NCBI GenBank assembly: GCA_030549205.1
Contig: JAUKTV010000013.1
Coordinates: forward strand, 1,054,001-1,118,000
Length of the DNA stretch: 64,000 bases
From: Apiosordaria backusii
Lineage: Eukaryota; Ascomycota; Sordariomycetes; Sordariales; Lasiosphaeriaceae
Direction of reading: 5' to 3'
Positions 1 through 13,479 of this stretch are shown piece by piece. Position 1 is the stretch's first letter. Every line of letters begins with the position of its first letter. A program made the position numbers and the translations under genes. The notes beneath the pieces were generated by a model that made no database searches, was not told the DNA's origin, and was given only the letters and a program-made list of their open reading frames with translations.

Positions 1-721
1 AAGTGTAGACTGGGTTGTTGAACCGGTTGGCGAGCGCAACAAGAATGAAACGACCTGGGCGATGTGGAGAAATAAAAACCAGGTAACCGTAGTATTTATC
101 GGCGGCACTGGGATGTGCACCCCGGATTTCGGAACTGGCCGCCCTAATGAGAATGTCTCGCGAGCTTCCCTATTGAGAGAGACGCCGGTTACGACGGCGC
201 TATATATCCTCTGGGATATACCTTTGCGGATGCGTCAGTCGATGTTTGCGAGCCTCAACATCGAACTCTCAGCTTCAATGTAAAGCCCGTGCCCGTGATC
301 TCTTCGTAGGGGTTAGGGATAAAATATCCAAGCCTTCAAACTGAGGTGCTCAATGGCGAGATACCCGGTGCATAGAAAAAGGGAAGTGCAACCAGGAATG
401 GTACCACTGTACAAGAGATTTGGCCGTCTGCTCGTGCCTGGTTGGATAGCCCAAGATTACCAAAGGATGTATAGTCCTTTGTGATCTGTCATGGCACCCA
501 TCAGAGACGTACGTTGGGAGGTCAGACATTGATCAATGCTTATGGCAGAAGAGACTAAGGTAGCTGTCATTGAGTTCAACGAAAGAAATGCATACCTAAG
601 CTACCTAAAACACAAGTCCAACTTGATCGGTCCCATCAACATCTACTTTAGCATCGTGACATGAATGTTGAATTCAATGTCATTTCCTCTCCTCACAAGA
701 GTCCTCGCCCACCAGGCCACA
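1..721. other. Gene-free stretch
   Basis: No reading frame here has a splice pattern, codon bias or domain that I can support. Base composition is normal, with no RIP bias. It is downstream of the small gene on the minus strand and probably includes that gene's 3' region. Confidence 0.5.
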
Positions 722-1130
722 TTACTTATTGTCGTTCACTGTCTTCTTTTCCTTGCCCTGGGCCAGCTCCTTCAACTCTGTCTCCAGTCCCACCAGCTCA
801 GCCATAAGATCCTTCTCTTGCAATTCAGTAATGTCACCACTAGCGAACTTGACGAGTATCTCGTATCGGTCAACATTGATCTTTGCCACCTTGACAGCAT
901 ACTCGGCTGCTGCAATATCCTTTGGCTTTCTCTGAAGTTGGAGCTTCCGTGTCGCGGCGGTGAGCGTGTCGGCCACCTTACGCTTCTCGTCTTTCCAAAA
1001 TTGGGGCGCTATGTGATGAAGCTAAGTGTCAGTATACTGTCACACCACCTGCAGTGTAGCGGAAGAAGAGACATGAAGGCGGGCACTTACAGCGTCCCTG
1101 GAAGAACTCGGTTCCTCCGTTATTAGCCAT
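722..1130 (-). CDS. Small lysine/glutamate-rich coiled-coil protein, uncharacterised
   Basis: Two exons are read on the minus strand: 1091-1130 and 722-1008, joined across an 82-nt intron with donor GTAAGT and acceptor ATAG. The join gives an uninterrupted 108-aa protein starting MANNGG. It has no signal peptide or membrane segment. Residues from about 18 to the end are charged and heptad-like (many K, E, L, A), which suggests a single long helix or coiled coil. I do not recognise the family. The splice junction keeps frame and removes all stops, which is the main support for a real gene. Isolated from other genes by about 2.5 kb on its upstream side. Confidence 0.6.
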
Positions 1131-3681
1131 TCTAGGGCTATCTGCTCGATTCTGTGGTTGTGCTGTTTAAAAGAGTCAAAGAACTTTATGCCTTGCTGGG
1201 ACGTGAGTCCAGGAGGGCGTAAAAGTGGCGGGCAGCCTCTGTTTAAGTACTTCGGGGATCTATAACCCAGATGATACCCTCCCTCTCAATGTAATGATAA
1301 GGCTGGGGAGCCGGACAAGAAATAGGTGCAAGCAAGCTGGGAACTTTCAATGCTCTCATGTCACGGGTAGAACTGGAGTGTGTGCAGCCATCAGCAGATT
1401 GACTGCCTCGAGCATGGTGTCAGTCCCCTCAGCTTGACAAGGCCGCCGTGCCGCATTCAAAGTCAAGGGTGCTCTACTACTTTGGTGCTGGCTCTCAATC
1501 TACAGTGTGGTCATCGGCCAATTCGGGCTTTTCCACAGGGGAAGCACAAAAGGCAAGAGGATCCGCTGAAAAACAGGTGTTCGGCAACCCTTCACCGAAG
1601 ACATGTGGGCCACCCGGTTGCTTCTATTGTCCTGTATTGGGTGGTGGTCTGTGGCTGGGCCCGGAACACGGGAAGAGCAAAAGATGGTGTTCTTTCGCCG
1701 TCTGCTAGACGCCTGTGTTGACTTCCGTGGCAAGCGGTAATTTTGGTGCACCCATGTTGACCATTTTCAGGCCATCCAGCTCATGAGCGAGTGCACCGAT
1801 AGTGGTATTTGAGGCAGATGATTCGCCCACCGGAAGTGGTCCCTTGCCCAGATGAGGCACATGTGAAATGGGGGTGGATGATCAGCCGTGGCGCCTCAAC
1901 ACTTCAATCTTCAGCCCTTAACCCCTGTCAAGCTGTTTGACACACCATGGAGAACCCCCCATAAGTAATCTGTAAAATTTGACAATCACCTATCTCACTA
2001 AGTCAACATTAGTTGCTCTTGAGCACGTGTTTGTTGTGGGGTGTAGCATTCGTAAAACAATGTAAACATTACCCCTGAATAATGCACAGCATAACTGGAA
2101 GGATGCGAATGCATAATTAATGCCTCGTCTGTCCTGGGGCATGAGCTTTTGCCCGCCGTTTCCTGCAATCTTATGACAGAGCCTCATCACATTGCAGTCA
2201 ACTGATTCAAGTTCAGGACCAGGCTCCGGATTGCTCTGCGTCAATTCTTGCTGCTCTGATCGAAATACCATGGTGGGTTGCACAACAGTGACAACCCCGC
2301 TCCGCTCGCTCGACGTGCATTGAGCACTGCCACCTACCCACCCATCCTGTAAATCTTTGGTGTGGATGGCATCCGATCTCTCCGGGTGCTCATTTTGGTA
2401 TTCACTGCCGAGAGCCTTGTCGCATCATCTTTCTCCCCTCTATATTTCGTAATCAGACAAGTAACATCATCCAGTTTTGGCCCGGTCGTGCCACCCCATA
2501 TGCATCCCTTGTTCCTCACAAGTCCCTAGAGCGATGAGGCCCAAGAGTTAGCTTGGCCATGGTTTCGGCCGCTTTCTTGCTTGTCAGGCTGCCTAGGTAG
2601 GTATGTACATGCCTTATGTACCAATGTGGAGTTCCATATGGCCATGCTCTGAACTGGGGAATCATGAAATTACCTTACCTTATCTGACAGTTGCGCCATG
2701 ATGTGCCGTTCTGGACTTCTGGAGGTTCCCAAGATGTTTAGCACTGGTCGGTATTGTTGGCTCCGGAAACACCACCGTACAGGTTTAAACTAGCCGCCTC
2801 GCTCCAGGCCTTGAATGTTTGTTAGCATGAGACATCACCGCGCAAGGCCCCTTTCACTTTTAAGCAAACACCGTTCAACTTTCAGAAAACCCTTTCGTTC
2901 TCCATAAAGCCCTGACTAGACTCAACACCCAATTCTCCGGTTTTTCGAAATACCGTCTTTTGTGTTTAACACGCATCGTATGGCCTCAAGCAAGGTGTTA
3001 TGCGATGTAAAGCCTGTACTAACAAAGATGCGAAGCGGCCTAGTGTAGAATAAGGTAATGCCACCTTACCTACCTACCTACCTAACCACCATCGCGACAC
3101 ATCGCCACTTTCACACGACATAGGTATTGCTAAAAGCACTGAATAGCTCATAAGCTGACAGGACATAGTCTTTTCTTATATAGTTATCATCGCTGAAAAT
3201 ACAGAGAAGTGACTGCATCCTCTTTCGATTCCCGTGTTCGCGTCTTGAGAACTGTGCTGCTAATGACCGACACTGCACTGGTAAGCAATGGCAGCTTCTC
3301 ATGAGCTATTGGGCAATGATGCATATCCGGGAGCAAATGAAGTCTGTCAAGTCAGAGGGCTTGCATCAGCAAAGCCCTGGCCTATAACACTCTGAGGGGC
3401 TCATGCAATGCGAGGATGCAATGCACGACAGCTTCGTCAGTGAGCTTGATTCGAGAATATGATAGATTAAGTGCATTTGAAAGCGCCTGATGCGAGTATT
3501 CCTGCAACACTACTCATCGAGTGATATAATGATCCAATGCCCCCCTCGTTTGGTTGTATGGCATGAAGCCAACCTTGCTCTTTTTTCTCGCCACATAAAC
3601 TGACAAGCCACAGACGAAAGCACAATTCCTCAGCTTTTGTGTTCGTTACTTGTTAGATATCAACCATTTTCAGCCGAGGGG
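1131..3681. other. Long intergenic region with simple repeats
   Basis: About 2.5 kb without a supportable gene. It carries a short TACC microsatellite at about 3067-3083 and several copies of the motif TAGGTAGG or its complement. The last few hundred bases should hold the promoter of the DUF6594 gene. Other open frames here are short and lack introns, motifs or biased codon use. Confidence 0.5.
3067..3083. repeat. TACC tetranucleotide microsatellite
   Basis: Four consecutive TACC units in otherwise unremarkable intergenic DNA. Confidence 0.7.
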
Positions 3682-5190
3682 ATGTCGCGTTCAGACTATG
3701 CAGCTTCCACAACCCTTGGCTCCGAGCCGTCGAGTCCGACAAGTCCCATAAGTGACAGGTCTCGCGGAAGCAGTGCACCCACAACCGTCACAGCTGCATC
3801 AGACGCCTACTTACTCGCTGCAACACAAGCTAGGAATGCGGCAGCTCAGATACCACCGTCTCCATCGGTGCCTTCTTTCGAAGCTCAACAGCCTCCATCC
3901 GTCGAAGGCTGGCCATTGCTGGTGAAGTTGATGACGGCAAAGCCCGACTTCGAAGCCTTCTCTCGCTTCAATGACCTCAATATCAAGAATCTGCTATACT
4001 ATCAGGTCGAGTTATCTGTTATCGGCAATCGACTGAGCGAGTTTGAGCGACAGGACTGGGACACTAAAGACGGTCTCGACATCAACGGGGAGTCTGACTT
4101 TTACCAGAATGCCGAAAAGATGTTTTGGGAGAAGGGAGCCGAGACTGAACAGTTCTTGGAGATACAGAAACTTCGGCGGTGCCTCAGAGACTACAGTATG
4201 TCTGCCGGTTTCTCCCAGACAATCACCCTCTGCCTTCTACTCACAGTCATGTAGACGAGGCCCTTCTGCAATACTCCCAAATATCATCTTTGCCCGAACC
4301 GAGCACTCACAACATGAGACAGCTCGTCAAGTGGCTCCGGTCGCCTGATGGTGCTGACTTGAAAGTCTGTGGGCTCGGAAGTGAGGCGTGGGGCAATCAA
4401 AACATGGAACCAGACGAACCCTCACTCCCTCGACAGTTTCTTAACCTGATCAGCTTCTGGAGAAAAACAGAACCTCCAACGAGGGCTGATCTCGTATCAC
4501 CTCGCGGGCGGAAGGATGTTGACGGTCTCACTCGATGGTTGGCTGAAGAATATATCCCCTTCAAGGAGGCTGTCAAAAAGGCGCGGAAAAAAGAAGAGCC
4601 AGACGACACCTTGCCAAGCAGCACCAGAGAAGCGAGCGAAAAGACCTCTACCAGCCACGTCGAGGATCTAGACGAAGAACGACAGAAGAAGGAGTCCAGA
4701 ACCGTGAGTTGAATATTGATACCCGTGCAGCCCTGCTCCCTGTTTCGTACTGACATCTGAAATGAAAAGGACAAGATAAAAACCTACTCCGGGAACACTA
4801 TACTCAAACTCACCTATCGCGGGACAACTCTAGTGGCTTGCATGCTCCCCATCGTCGCGATCCTATGTCTATCAATCGTTCCTGATTTGTATCACAAACT
4901 GGCGATGATCACATGCTTCACGCTTCTCTTCGGAATAGCTGTCATGTGCATGACTGAGGGGACGAGGGTTCAGGTCTTCACGGCCACTTCAGCGTGAGTT
5001 CTCCTGCTTTTACCACTTTCCCTTACCTCTGGGCATGCCGCCTAGTCTACCCCCAACGGTTTCCATCCCAGCACAGAACCTACCTTCACACCAAACTGTC
5101 TCAAGGGCCAGAGAACAAAAGCTGACAGGATATTCTATCAACAGCTTCCTAGCCGTATTGGTGGTTTTTGTTCCAGTTCAAAGCTCTTGA
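3682..5190 (+). CDS. DUF6594-family membrane protein
   Basis: Four exons: 3682-4195, 4255-4703, 4770-4993 and 5145-5190, with GT-AG introns that all keep frame (410 aa). Residues 1-75 are Ser/Pro/Ala-rich and probably disordered. From about residue 85 the protein reads as the fungal DUF6594 domain: an aromatic GWP start, then ARF-type residues, the NIKNLLYYQVEL helix, and the LRDYNEALLQ segment formed across the first splice. The C-terminus (from about residue 335) holds three hydrophobic helices, as usual in this family. A Lys/Glu-rich segment lies before the first helix. Function of the family is unknown; membrane location is inferred. The start is the first ATG; a longer frame upstream has no ATG. 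Its 3' end is 483 bp from the nested transposon. Confidence 0.85.
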
Positions 5191-5671
5191 AACACTCTCA
5201 TCTCTGATTCTTGAGTCACCGCCTTGGTCATCTTGGTCATTGGAGATTCTTAAAACGACCCGGGTGGGAAAAAGATTGCTTGGGCATCTGCTGTGCCCAC
5301 CTCAACGATGCAACCAGGATCCAGAACGTGTTCGTGGTATGATAGCCTCTTACGCAAGCTTAAATTAGGCCATAATTACCTAGCCCATATCAATTTTGAT
5401 GTTGTTTTATCTTAAGCGCGTCAAGTCTCAGGGAATCAAGGGAGGACATCCAGGGTTGGCGTATTCTCGCTTATATGGGACGAAGATCGTTTTATTCCTG
5501 TCCACACATCCCGCCAAGACGGTTGGTGACTGGACTCATGAAGTCCAACCCATGGAATGCGGTTAGGTGCCGATCCAAGTCGTAAGATCCAGACTACCAT
5601 TTCCTAAGAGATCGACATTAAGAACAAGATGGATAGCTTGACGACTAAGACTATATTCTTTCCTTTTGAAA
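5191..5671. other. Intergenic spacer before the transposon
   Basis: Normal GC content with no gene seen. It is not RIP-biased even though it touches a fully mutated element. Confidence 0.5.
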
Positions 5672-5673
5672 TA
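5672..5673. repeat. TA target-site duplication, left
   Basis: TA immediately precedes the left inverted repeat and is matched at 17751-17752 outside the right one. Two bases alone are weak evidence; the support comes from the position exactly at both repeat ends. Confidence 0.6.
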
Positions 5674-5760
5674 CCTGTAGGTCCTTGATTGATTTACAAA
5701 CCTCTCTATAAGTAGAGTGGGGGATAAAATCGACAGGCAGTCTTAAACCGTTTGGATAGT
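5674..5760 (+). repeat. Left terminal inverted repeat, 87 bp
   Basis: Begins CCTGTAGGTCC and is the reverse complement of 17664-17750 at 78 of 87 positions. All nine mismatches are transitions, which fits RIP. GC content is near genome normal, unlike the adjoining interior. Confidence 0.9.
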
Positions 5761-5989
5761 CCTACGGTTTAACGTGTTTAAATTTAGCCGAAAACACTAC
5801 TAAAAATATATATTTTTAAAACGCAACCAATCTTTTATTAGTATTTTATAACTATTTTTAACCTTATAAGTGTCTATTTTTTTACCTAATATACCTATAG
5901 ACAATATATTACTTAAAAGCTCGGCCCTATAAATTACCTACTAATTAATTATTACTTAAAACTGGTTTAAATAAAAGTATAGTAAGTTA

Positions 5990-7130
5990 TTTGGCTTTAC
6001 ATTTATATTAAAGCTACCTAATACTTAAAAGACTGCAATATACTTTAGGATTAATAAAATATAAATTACTTACTATATAAAGGTATTAAAAAAGACTAAA
6101 ATACTTAATAGTACTAATAAACTTATTAAATAACTTCGGTACTTTATAAATATTAAAGAAGCCACTTTTAAAAGCTATATTCTTTAATTAATATAGACTG
6201 GTTCTTTTATTAATAAAGCTATTTTAAAGGATATTGTAAATTGCCTTAGGTCCTATCGTTTACTACTAATATTACCAGTATTATAAAAATAGTAAGAAAA
6301 GTTTAAAAAAGATTGCTTATAGTTTATATTTATAACTTTTAAGCCTATAGAATTTACTTATTTATTAGTCAAATTGTCCGTTAAGAACCTTAAAAGGTTT
6401 TATAACCTCTTTAAATTAACAGTTAAAAAGTATAATATTACTAATTCTAATTATTTAAATACCGATAAAATAAAATACCGCCTAGCTATATTAAATAGAA
6501 AGTTTAAAATTCTAGTTATTAAAATAAAAAATAAAAATAAAGTAAATAACTTTCTTTAGTAATAAAAGAGTTTACTAACTATATATTTTACTAGTTAATT
6601 ATTTCTAACCTTTATAATCAAAAGTTTATAACTTTAATCGGTTATAGTATAGCTAATAGATAAGCAATTTCAGTATATAATATCTTTAAAACCTAATCTA
6701 CTATTAATTAAGAAATTAATAAACTTAATAATAATATTAAATTTACTAATTTTAAAAGTACCTTTAATAATATAGAAATTATAATAGATCAAATTAAATA
6801 CTATAATAAATATTTATAGAAGCTTTATACTTAAGTTAAATATAAGGAAGTTTTATTGTTGTTAAAAGTTTAATTTAACTATAATAAATATCGATAAGAT
6901 CCTATTAATAAGTTATTTAAAGTTAATTTAATTAAGGTAAAATCCTAATATAATAGTATAACTAAGGATAAAAGGATCTATCGACTGTTTATTTTTAATA
7001 GCTTTAACAGCTATTATAATCTTCTTTTTTATAAATATTACTTAAATTTTAATATTATTATACTCTTTTTACCTTTTTATTTATTTTATTAAATATAGCC
7101 GATAAATGTAAACGTTTTTTAATATATTAA
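5990..7130 (+). pseudogene. RIP-destroyed Fot/pogo-type DDE transposase
   Basis: Translating the plus strand through stop codons recovers the family's layout. A Tc5/CENP-B-type helix-turn-helix region lies at about 6190-6300 (KAILKDIVN-like). The first catalytic block, read as NTDKIKYR where the family has N-x-DETG-F, is near 6460-6480. The second block is at about 6980-7000 (IFNSFNS for the expected LDG-SH), and a final block QPINVNVF (for QPLDVGVF) is near 7090-7115. Catalytic aspartates in the last two blocks read as Asn, exactly what G-to-A RIP does to GAY codons. Many in-frame stops make it non-functional. The family call comes from motif order, not from a search. Confidence 0.7.
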
Positions 7131-8090
7131 GTATAAACATTAACTTTAACTATAATAAGTATTAAAGATAGGAAATTTAAAGTTCTTATAAGCCGACTTT
7201 ATTAAAGGCTTTTAAATTTATATTGCCTTTTAAATTAAGAATTTATTATTTACTAATAAAATATTAGTAAATTTAAAATATAGGATTTAAAGCTTAATAT
7301 ATTATCGATAAGTTTAAAAAAACTAGAATATTCCTTTTTTACTATAAATACCTTCTTTCAATCCTATATACTAAATCTATAAAGAAAATAATAATATATT
7401 ATAAGTTTTTTATATTTTAAAAAACTTATTAATTAAATACTAAATAAGGTATTTAAAAATTAAGAAATTACCTATATCTTTTTCCTTTTAAAGTATAAAG
7501 GCTATTTACTAATATTACTATTATTATTAATAAAGCTTAACTAGCTTATAAATATATAGAAGAATTTAAAATCCGAAAATGCTAATAGCTTAAGGTATTT
7601 ATTACTTAAAGAAGTATTTACAGTTATATAATAGTATTAATAGAAGGATTATTAATAACTAACGTTACTATAAAGTAAATTCGCTTTACTTAAAATATAA
7701 AGGATTAAATAGATTAAATAATAAAGGCTTAAACTTAATTAAAGGTTATTAACAAAATTAAAAAAGAAGAAATTATTAAGGTTAAAGCTTAATATAATAT
7801 TTAAAAAAAAGACAATATTAATAAAGTTAAAAATCCTATTATTAATTGTCTTTATTAAAGGACCTTTTAGAAATATCTTTAAATTATTAAAATTAAGTAA
7901 GAATTTATATCTTTTAATAAAAAAAACCTATTTTAAATACCTATATTTAAAAAAAGTAAAAAGGAGACTTTCTTTTTTAATATAAAAAAGGAAAAGTTTA
8001 TACCTAAATCTATTTAAAGGCTATTTAATAAAATACTTTTTAATTTATTACCTTTATAGCTTTTACTGCTTTTACTTATTTCAAATACTA

Positions 8091-8095
8091 ATAAT
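8091..8095. repeat. ATAAT target-site duplication, left
   Basis: Matches 17017-17021 exactly. The surrounding DNA is AT-rich so chance identity is possible, but both copies sit exactly at the LTR ends. Confidence 0.65.
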
Positions 8096-8319
8096 TGATG
8101 CCGGAACATAAGTTCCACTATATTAGATTAGATAAGGAGATTAGATAAGGATACTACCGCTTTACACTACCTTTGGTAGGGTTACATTATAGAGTAGGGC
8201 TATACTCTATAGAGCAGTATATAGAAGAATTCCTATATACTATTAGAATTCTTCCTTTTTTTACTTAATTTATTACCTTTTTACTATATTATTACTTTAT
8301 ACCTTATATAATGCCATTA
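8096..8319 (+). repeat. 5' LTR, 224 bp
   Basis: Starts TGATGCCGGAAC and ends GCCATTA. It aligns without gaps to the 3' LTR with about 30 differences, all transitions by my reading. GC is clearly higher than the interior. Confidence 0.9.
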
Positions 8320-11300
8320 AGTAGTAACTACAACTTTCTTAATAAAAAGTTATTTAATTTAAATAACTAAGTTATTAAATAATAGTTAATAATATTCTAT
8401 AAACTATACTAACGTTAATCGACTTAATATTATAACTTTTTATTATTATTATTAATCTTTAAGTCCTAATAAAATTAAGCTTAAGCATTGCCTATTAAGT
8501 AGGTTCTAAAGTGCTATTTACTTACCAATAAGCCTTTTTATAATTACCTTTATTATTAATAAACCTTTAAATTACTTTAATTATTAAATAAACTTTCTTT
8601 TAAATCGCCTTTATTTATTAACTAAATATTTAACAATCGCTTTATCCTTATAGATAGCATTGTAAACTTACTTTCCTCTATTAAAAAGAACTTAAATATC
8701 CTTAACCATTACTTTTAAATCCAAACCTATTGTTAATTTAATAAACTTAAATAACTAATTAACTTTTACTTTAATATTAAAAGATTCCCTTACTATATCC
8801 TTAAGCTTATTTATTAACTTAGGCTATTTAATTAATTTAATAGTTTATAGCCGAATTTAAATATATTGCGATTTAAATAAAAGATTTCCTATTATTTACT
8901 ATATTATATTATCTTTAATTACTATAATCAATTACTTATAGCCTATAAGTTAAAATAGACCTACCTCTATATTTTATTAATAAACTATCGTTTGCTTTTA
9001 ACTTAAACTTTTTAATAATTAAGAATAATATCGATCTTTAATATTACCGCTGCTTTTTATATAATGCCTATAAGTTTAAGACTATAAGTATTAAGCTAAT
9101 TGTTATTAACTTTTAATTTAAGCTATTAATAGATATTATTTTAAAGAATTTAAAGTAGGGAAAGTAAAATAGTAAATAAGTATTTTCTAATTATAAAACT
9201 GATAATTTAAATAATAAGTTTTATTAAGATTTTAAATATAGTAATTAAGTTATTACCTTTAATATTAATCCTACCTTAATAACCTTAATAGACTAATTTC
9301 TTTCTAACTATATCGCTAAGTTATAGATCGATTAAGACAATATTAAACTGTCTAACGTTAAATTTTAAAAGCTTTATAATATAGTCTATACTAAAGTAAA
9401 TAAGATTAAAAATATTATTAATAGACTGGCTAATAAAAGTAATGCCCTTAATTTATTTAAAAATGACGTTAATACTATCTGATAGTTTAAGGTTTAAATC
9501 GATAGATACTTTTTGATTTTTAAAAAGGCTACTACTTTATTTAAATTAAAAAAGTTAAGCTATATTAAAGTTTTAAAATTAGTTAGTTTAATTTAAAAGA
9601 TTAAAAAGGAAATCTATAATTTAAATAACTATACTATAGTAATAATTAAGTAAGTTAAAGAGTTAAAATATTTTATATTTAATATATTTACTATAGTTAG
9701 CAATACCGCGTTAGTAGCTAATTAAGCTAATTAAGGAGTTATTAAGTTTAAGGCTATTATAATTTAAACTAGTAAAACTTTTAAGAATTTTAAAGAAAAG
9801 AATTATAAAATTAGTATTAAAGTTAGCTATTTAAAAAAGGAAATTCCTTAACTTTAATTATAATTAAGGAATATACCTTACTTTAATAAGGCTGCCTTTT
9901 TCTATATAATATAAAAGCTTAATAGCTTCTATTGCAATTACAAAGTTATTATTAAAGAAGCTAAAACGAAATTAATAGAAATTAACTGCTTAATATAGAA
10001 GTTATAAGCAACTACTATAAAGCTTAAAAAAACTAATAAAGTTAAATAATATACTATAAAAGAGTTCTATATTAAGTAAGTTATTATATATAACTATCTT
10101 TAATATTATAAAAAGGAAATCAATTCCCTTAAGATAAAAATATATAACCTAAAGGAAGGAAAGTCCAATTATAAAAGTAGAACTTTAAAGTTAAAGTACA
10201 ATATAGCTACTTTTAAAAGCTAAATATAGGAATTTAAAGATTAATTCGATAACCTTAACATTTAAAATATAGTATTTATTAAGATTTTTAAGTACCTTAT
10301 TAATAAAAATAAGCTTAATAATATATATAAGAAGATTCTTACCTTAGCCTTTAATAATAGTAAGTACCTTAATATAGCTTCTATTATATAGACCTTTAAA
10401 TACCTTTATAATAGTTGCTTTATTATTATAATAAATACTTCTATAACTTAATTAAAGTTTAATTATAATTCTAATTACTGTATTCTAAATATAAAAGATA
10501 AAGCCTTTCTTTACTTTAATTAAGCCTTATATATAATATCTAATAAGACTTTTTCTATTGTTTATAATACTAAAATACCTAATCCCTTCTTTACTAATTG
10601 GCCTTAATATAAATATACTTCTAATATAATATACTAAGCCTTTTAAAAAGTATTATTTAATAAGTTACATTTCTACTATCCTATAGTTAAAAAGAGTCGA
10701 CTTTACTTTTATTAAGAATCTTATTTATAGAATAATAAATATAACAGTACTTTTAACAATATTAACTTAAAAGATTACTAACGCCTTAAGTATAAAACCT
10801 TCTATAATAACGTTATTAATTCTTAAACTATATCTTTAAGCTATTTAAATATTAAGCTTAAGTATAAAGATATTAGTCTATTTAACCCTAACCTTAAAGA
10901 CAGAACTAATATAGAAGTAATTATTAATAGTAATAAGACCTTTTTTAATAATATTAACCTTTTTATTAACTATATATATAGTATAATCGACAACTTAATA
11001 TTAAAGGCAAATATAGGACTATAAATCTTTACCTTATTTCCTTTATTAATATCTAACTTAATTACTAAATAATATAATATAAAGATTACCTTTATAGTTA
11101 AATTAGCTTTATATTATAAAGGCTTTAAGGCTTATTTTAATACCTTAGCCGTCTACTTTCTTTTAAACCTAGTAAAAGCTAACTTTAAATATAGTAAAGG
11201 TTGCCTATATTTTAAAGACATTACTAAAGATAATGGTATTATTAAAGTATACTTTTAGAAAATATTACGATATATTAGAAACTTAAGTATATTTAGTTAA

Positions 11301-13479
11301 AATAGTTTTAACTAAATAACTATCCTATACTAAATTTAAACTATACTAGATATTAATATTTAATACTACCTTTATAATATTAAAGAATTTAAAATCTTAA
11401 AGAAGTTTATACTTTATATTAATAAAAAGTAACCAATTCTATAAGCTATAGCATACTACTTAAATAGTTCGAAGAAGTCTTTAAATAATTTTTCTTCTTT
11501 TTTTTATAATAGTTTTAACTATAACTTTTCCTTTTCTTATTATAATTGATCTTACTTTTAAGATTATTAAAGTAAGCATAATAATACTAATAAGGATAAA
11601 TCTAATAAATAACATAAGAAACTTAAATATAAGAAATATAATAATTAAAATAAACAATACAATAAGCCCTATAATGATTAAAATTAAGGCTATAAAAGAG
11701 ATTATACTTACTTTACTATCGATAAAAAAAATACCTTAAAGTTTTATTTACTATTTATAGTAACTAACTACTTAACTTTAACCTATAGTAAACAGTTTAA
11801 CTTTAATAAAATAAGTAATTACAATTAAGGTTTCTTTATAATTATCGATAAAAACCTTTATTACAATTAATATAATAAATCCTTCGACTTTTACTATATT
11901 AAAAAGAATTACTTATACTATAGCCTTAAAGCTATTAAAGTTAAGAAGCTTTAACTTTACTTTTATACTTCTTTTTACTGTATATATAGGTATTATTAAA
12001 AAGTGTTTTCTTTTTACAATACCCTCTTTAAATACCTTAAGACTTACTTTTTTATTAAAAAGAGAAAGGTATATAATAAACTATTTATTAAAGACCTACT
12101 ATTTAAAATAAAAGGCCTTTATAAATGCTAAATGCTAGAAGAGTAAAAATAAAGAAAGTAAGTTAATACAGCTATATATATTAATATTAAGTTATTTTAA
12201 ATTAAAGAGGCTTTTACTTTTAATAAGTACGATAAAGAAGGCAATCTATTATTAAGCTATACTTATTTATATACCGATACTATAATAAAGCCTAATAGAA
12301 AGGTAATATAGATCTACTTTAACTTAAATTATAGTTATATAATAATCAGCTAAAAGTTTTTTAAAAAGCTAAAATATACTATTATTACTTAATAAGGTAC
12401 AGTTTATAACGTTAATAAAAAGGCTTTTAAAACCTCCGAATAGACTACCTTTATAATTTATATAATAGAGGCTAATATAAATAGCTAGCTTACTTTTATA
12501 AAGATTACTTATTTTAAATAAGTTGTTAATAATCTAATTTCTAACCTTCTATTAGGTAATGACTTCCTTTACCTTTATAGTACTTCGATTAACTATTAAA
12601 AGTATAAAGCTTTGTTTACTACCTTCGATAAATTTATAGTAGATTTTAAAGTCAAAATGTACTTTAAGCTTTATTGGTATAAAGTTACTTCTTTTAAGTA
12701 TATAGCATTAATTTTAAATACCACTGCCTTTATCTATACTTAATATATTACTATTTTAAAAGACTGTCCCTTTATATTTTAAGGTATTTATACTAAAGCT
12801 TTAAATGCTACTATTAACTTTAATACCTTTAAAATAATAGCAGTTTATAATATTATTAATAAAGTCTTAATTATTTTAAAGTATATTTACTTAAGTAATA
12901 TTATTAAAGTAAAGGATAGTAGATATTTCAATATATTATAGAATAATACTATAAAAATAGCAGCTTTTATAAGTACTACTATAGTTACTATTATTACTAG
13001 CTTAGTACTATTAATTACTAATAAAGAGCTTAATACTTTATTTATAATTAATAATTATATTAAGGCCTTTATTATTAAATACTAGCTTATTATTAACATT
13101 ACTATAAAGCCTTTATTAAAGGATTTACTTAATTTTACTATTATTATTAATAGTTAAAGTATAGTTTACCTTACTATACTAAGTAAGTAAAGTATATAAA
13201 GTCTAACCTTACTTTCTAATGCTATATTTAATATAACTTAAAGAGTTTTATTTAAAGTAATAGACTTACTAATTGTATTTAAAAAACATTCTATCTTTAA
13301 ATTAAAAATGCTATTTAAATTACTTAAAACAATTACCGAAGATAGAGTTTATATATACGCTATTAATTATAAAATAGAACGTTAACTTCTTCGATTTATT
13401 AAAAAGTTCCTTAAAGTCTAATAAAAAAAGAACAAGTAAGTTAATATACTATTTAATAAGTAAATATATATTAACTTAA
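8320..13479 (+). other. Retrotransposon interior of unassigned content, RIP-saturated
   Basis: About 5 kb of very AT-rich DNA between the 5' LTR and the readable polymerase. Gag and protease should lie here by family layout. I could not recognise them, nor a primer-binding site after the 5' LTR. Confidence 0.5.

Noticed and set aside
2334..2519. Minus-strand frame of 61 aa
   Set aside because: Short, with no motif or splice support.
6374..6559. Short intact-looking 61-aa frame in the AT-rich block
   Set aside because: It is a stop-free slice of the dead transposase, not a gene in its own right.
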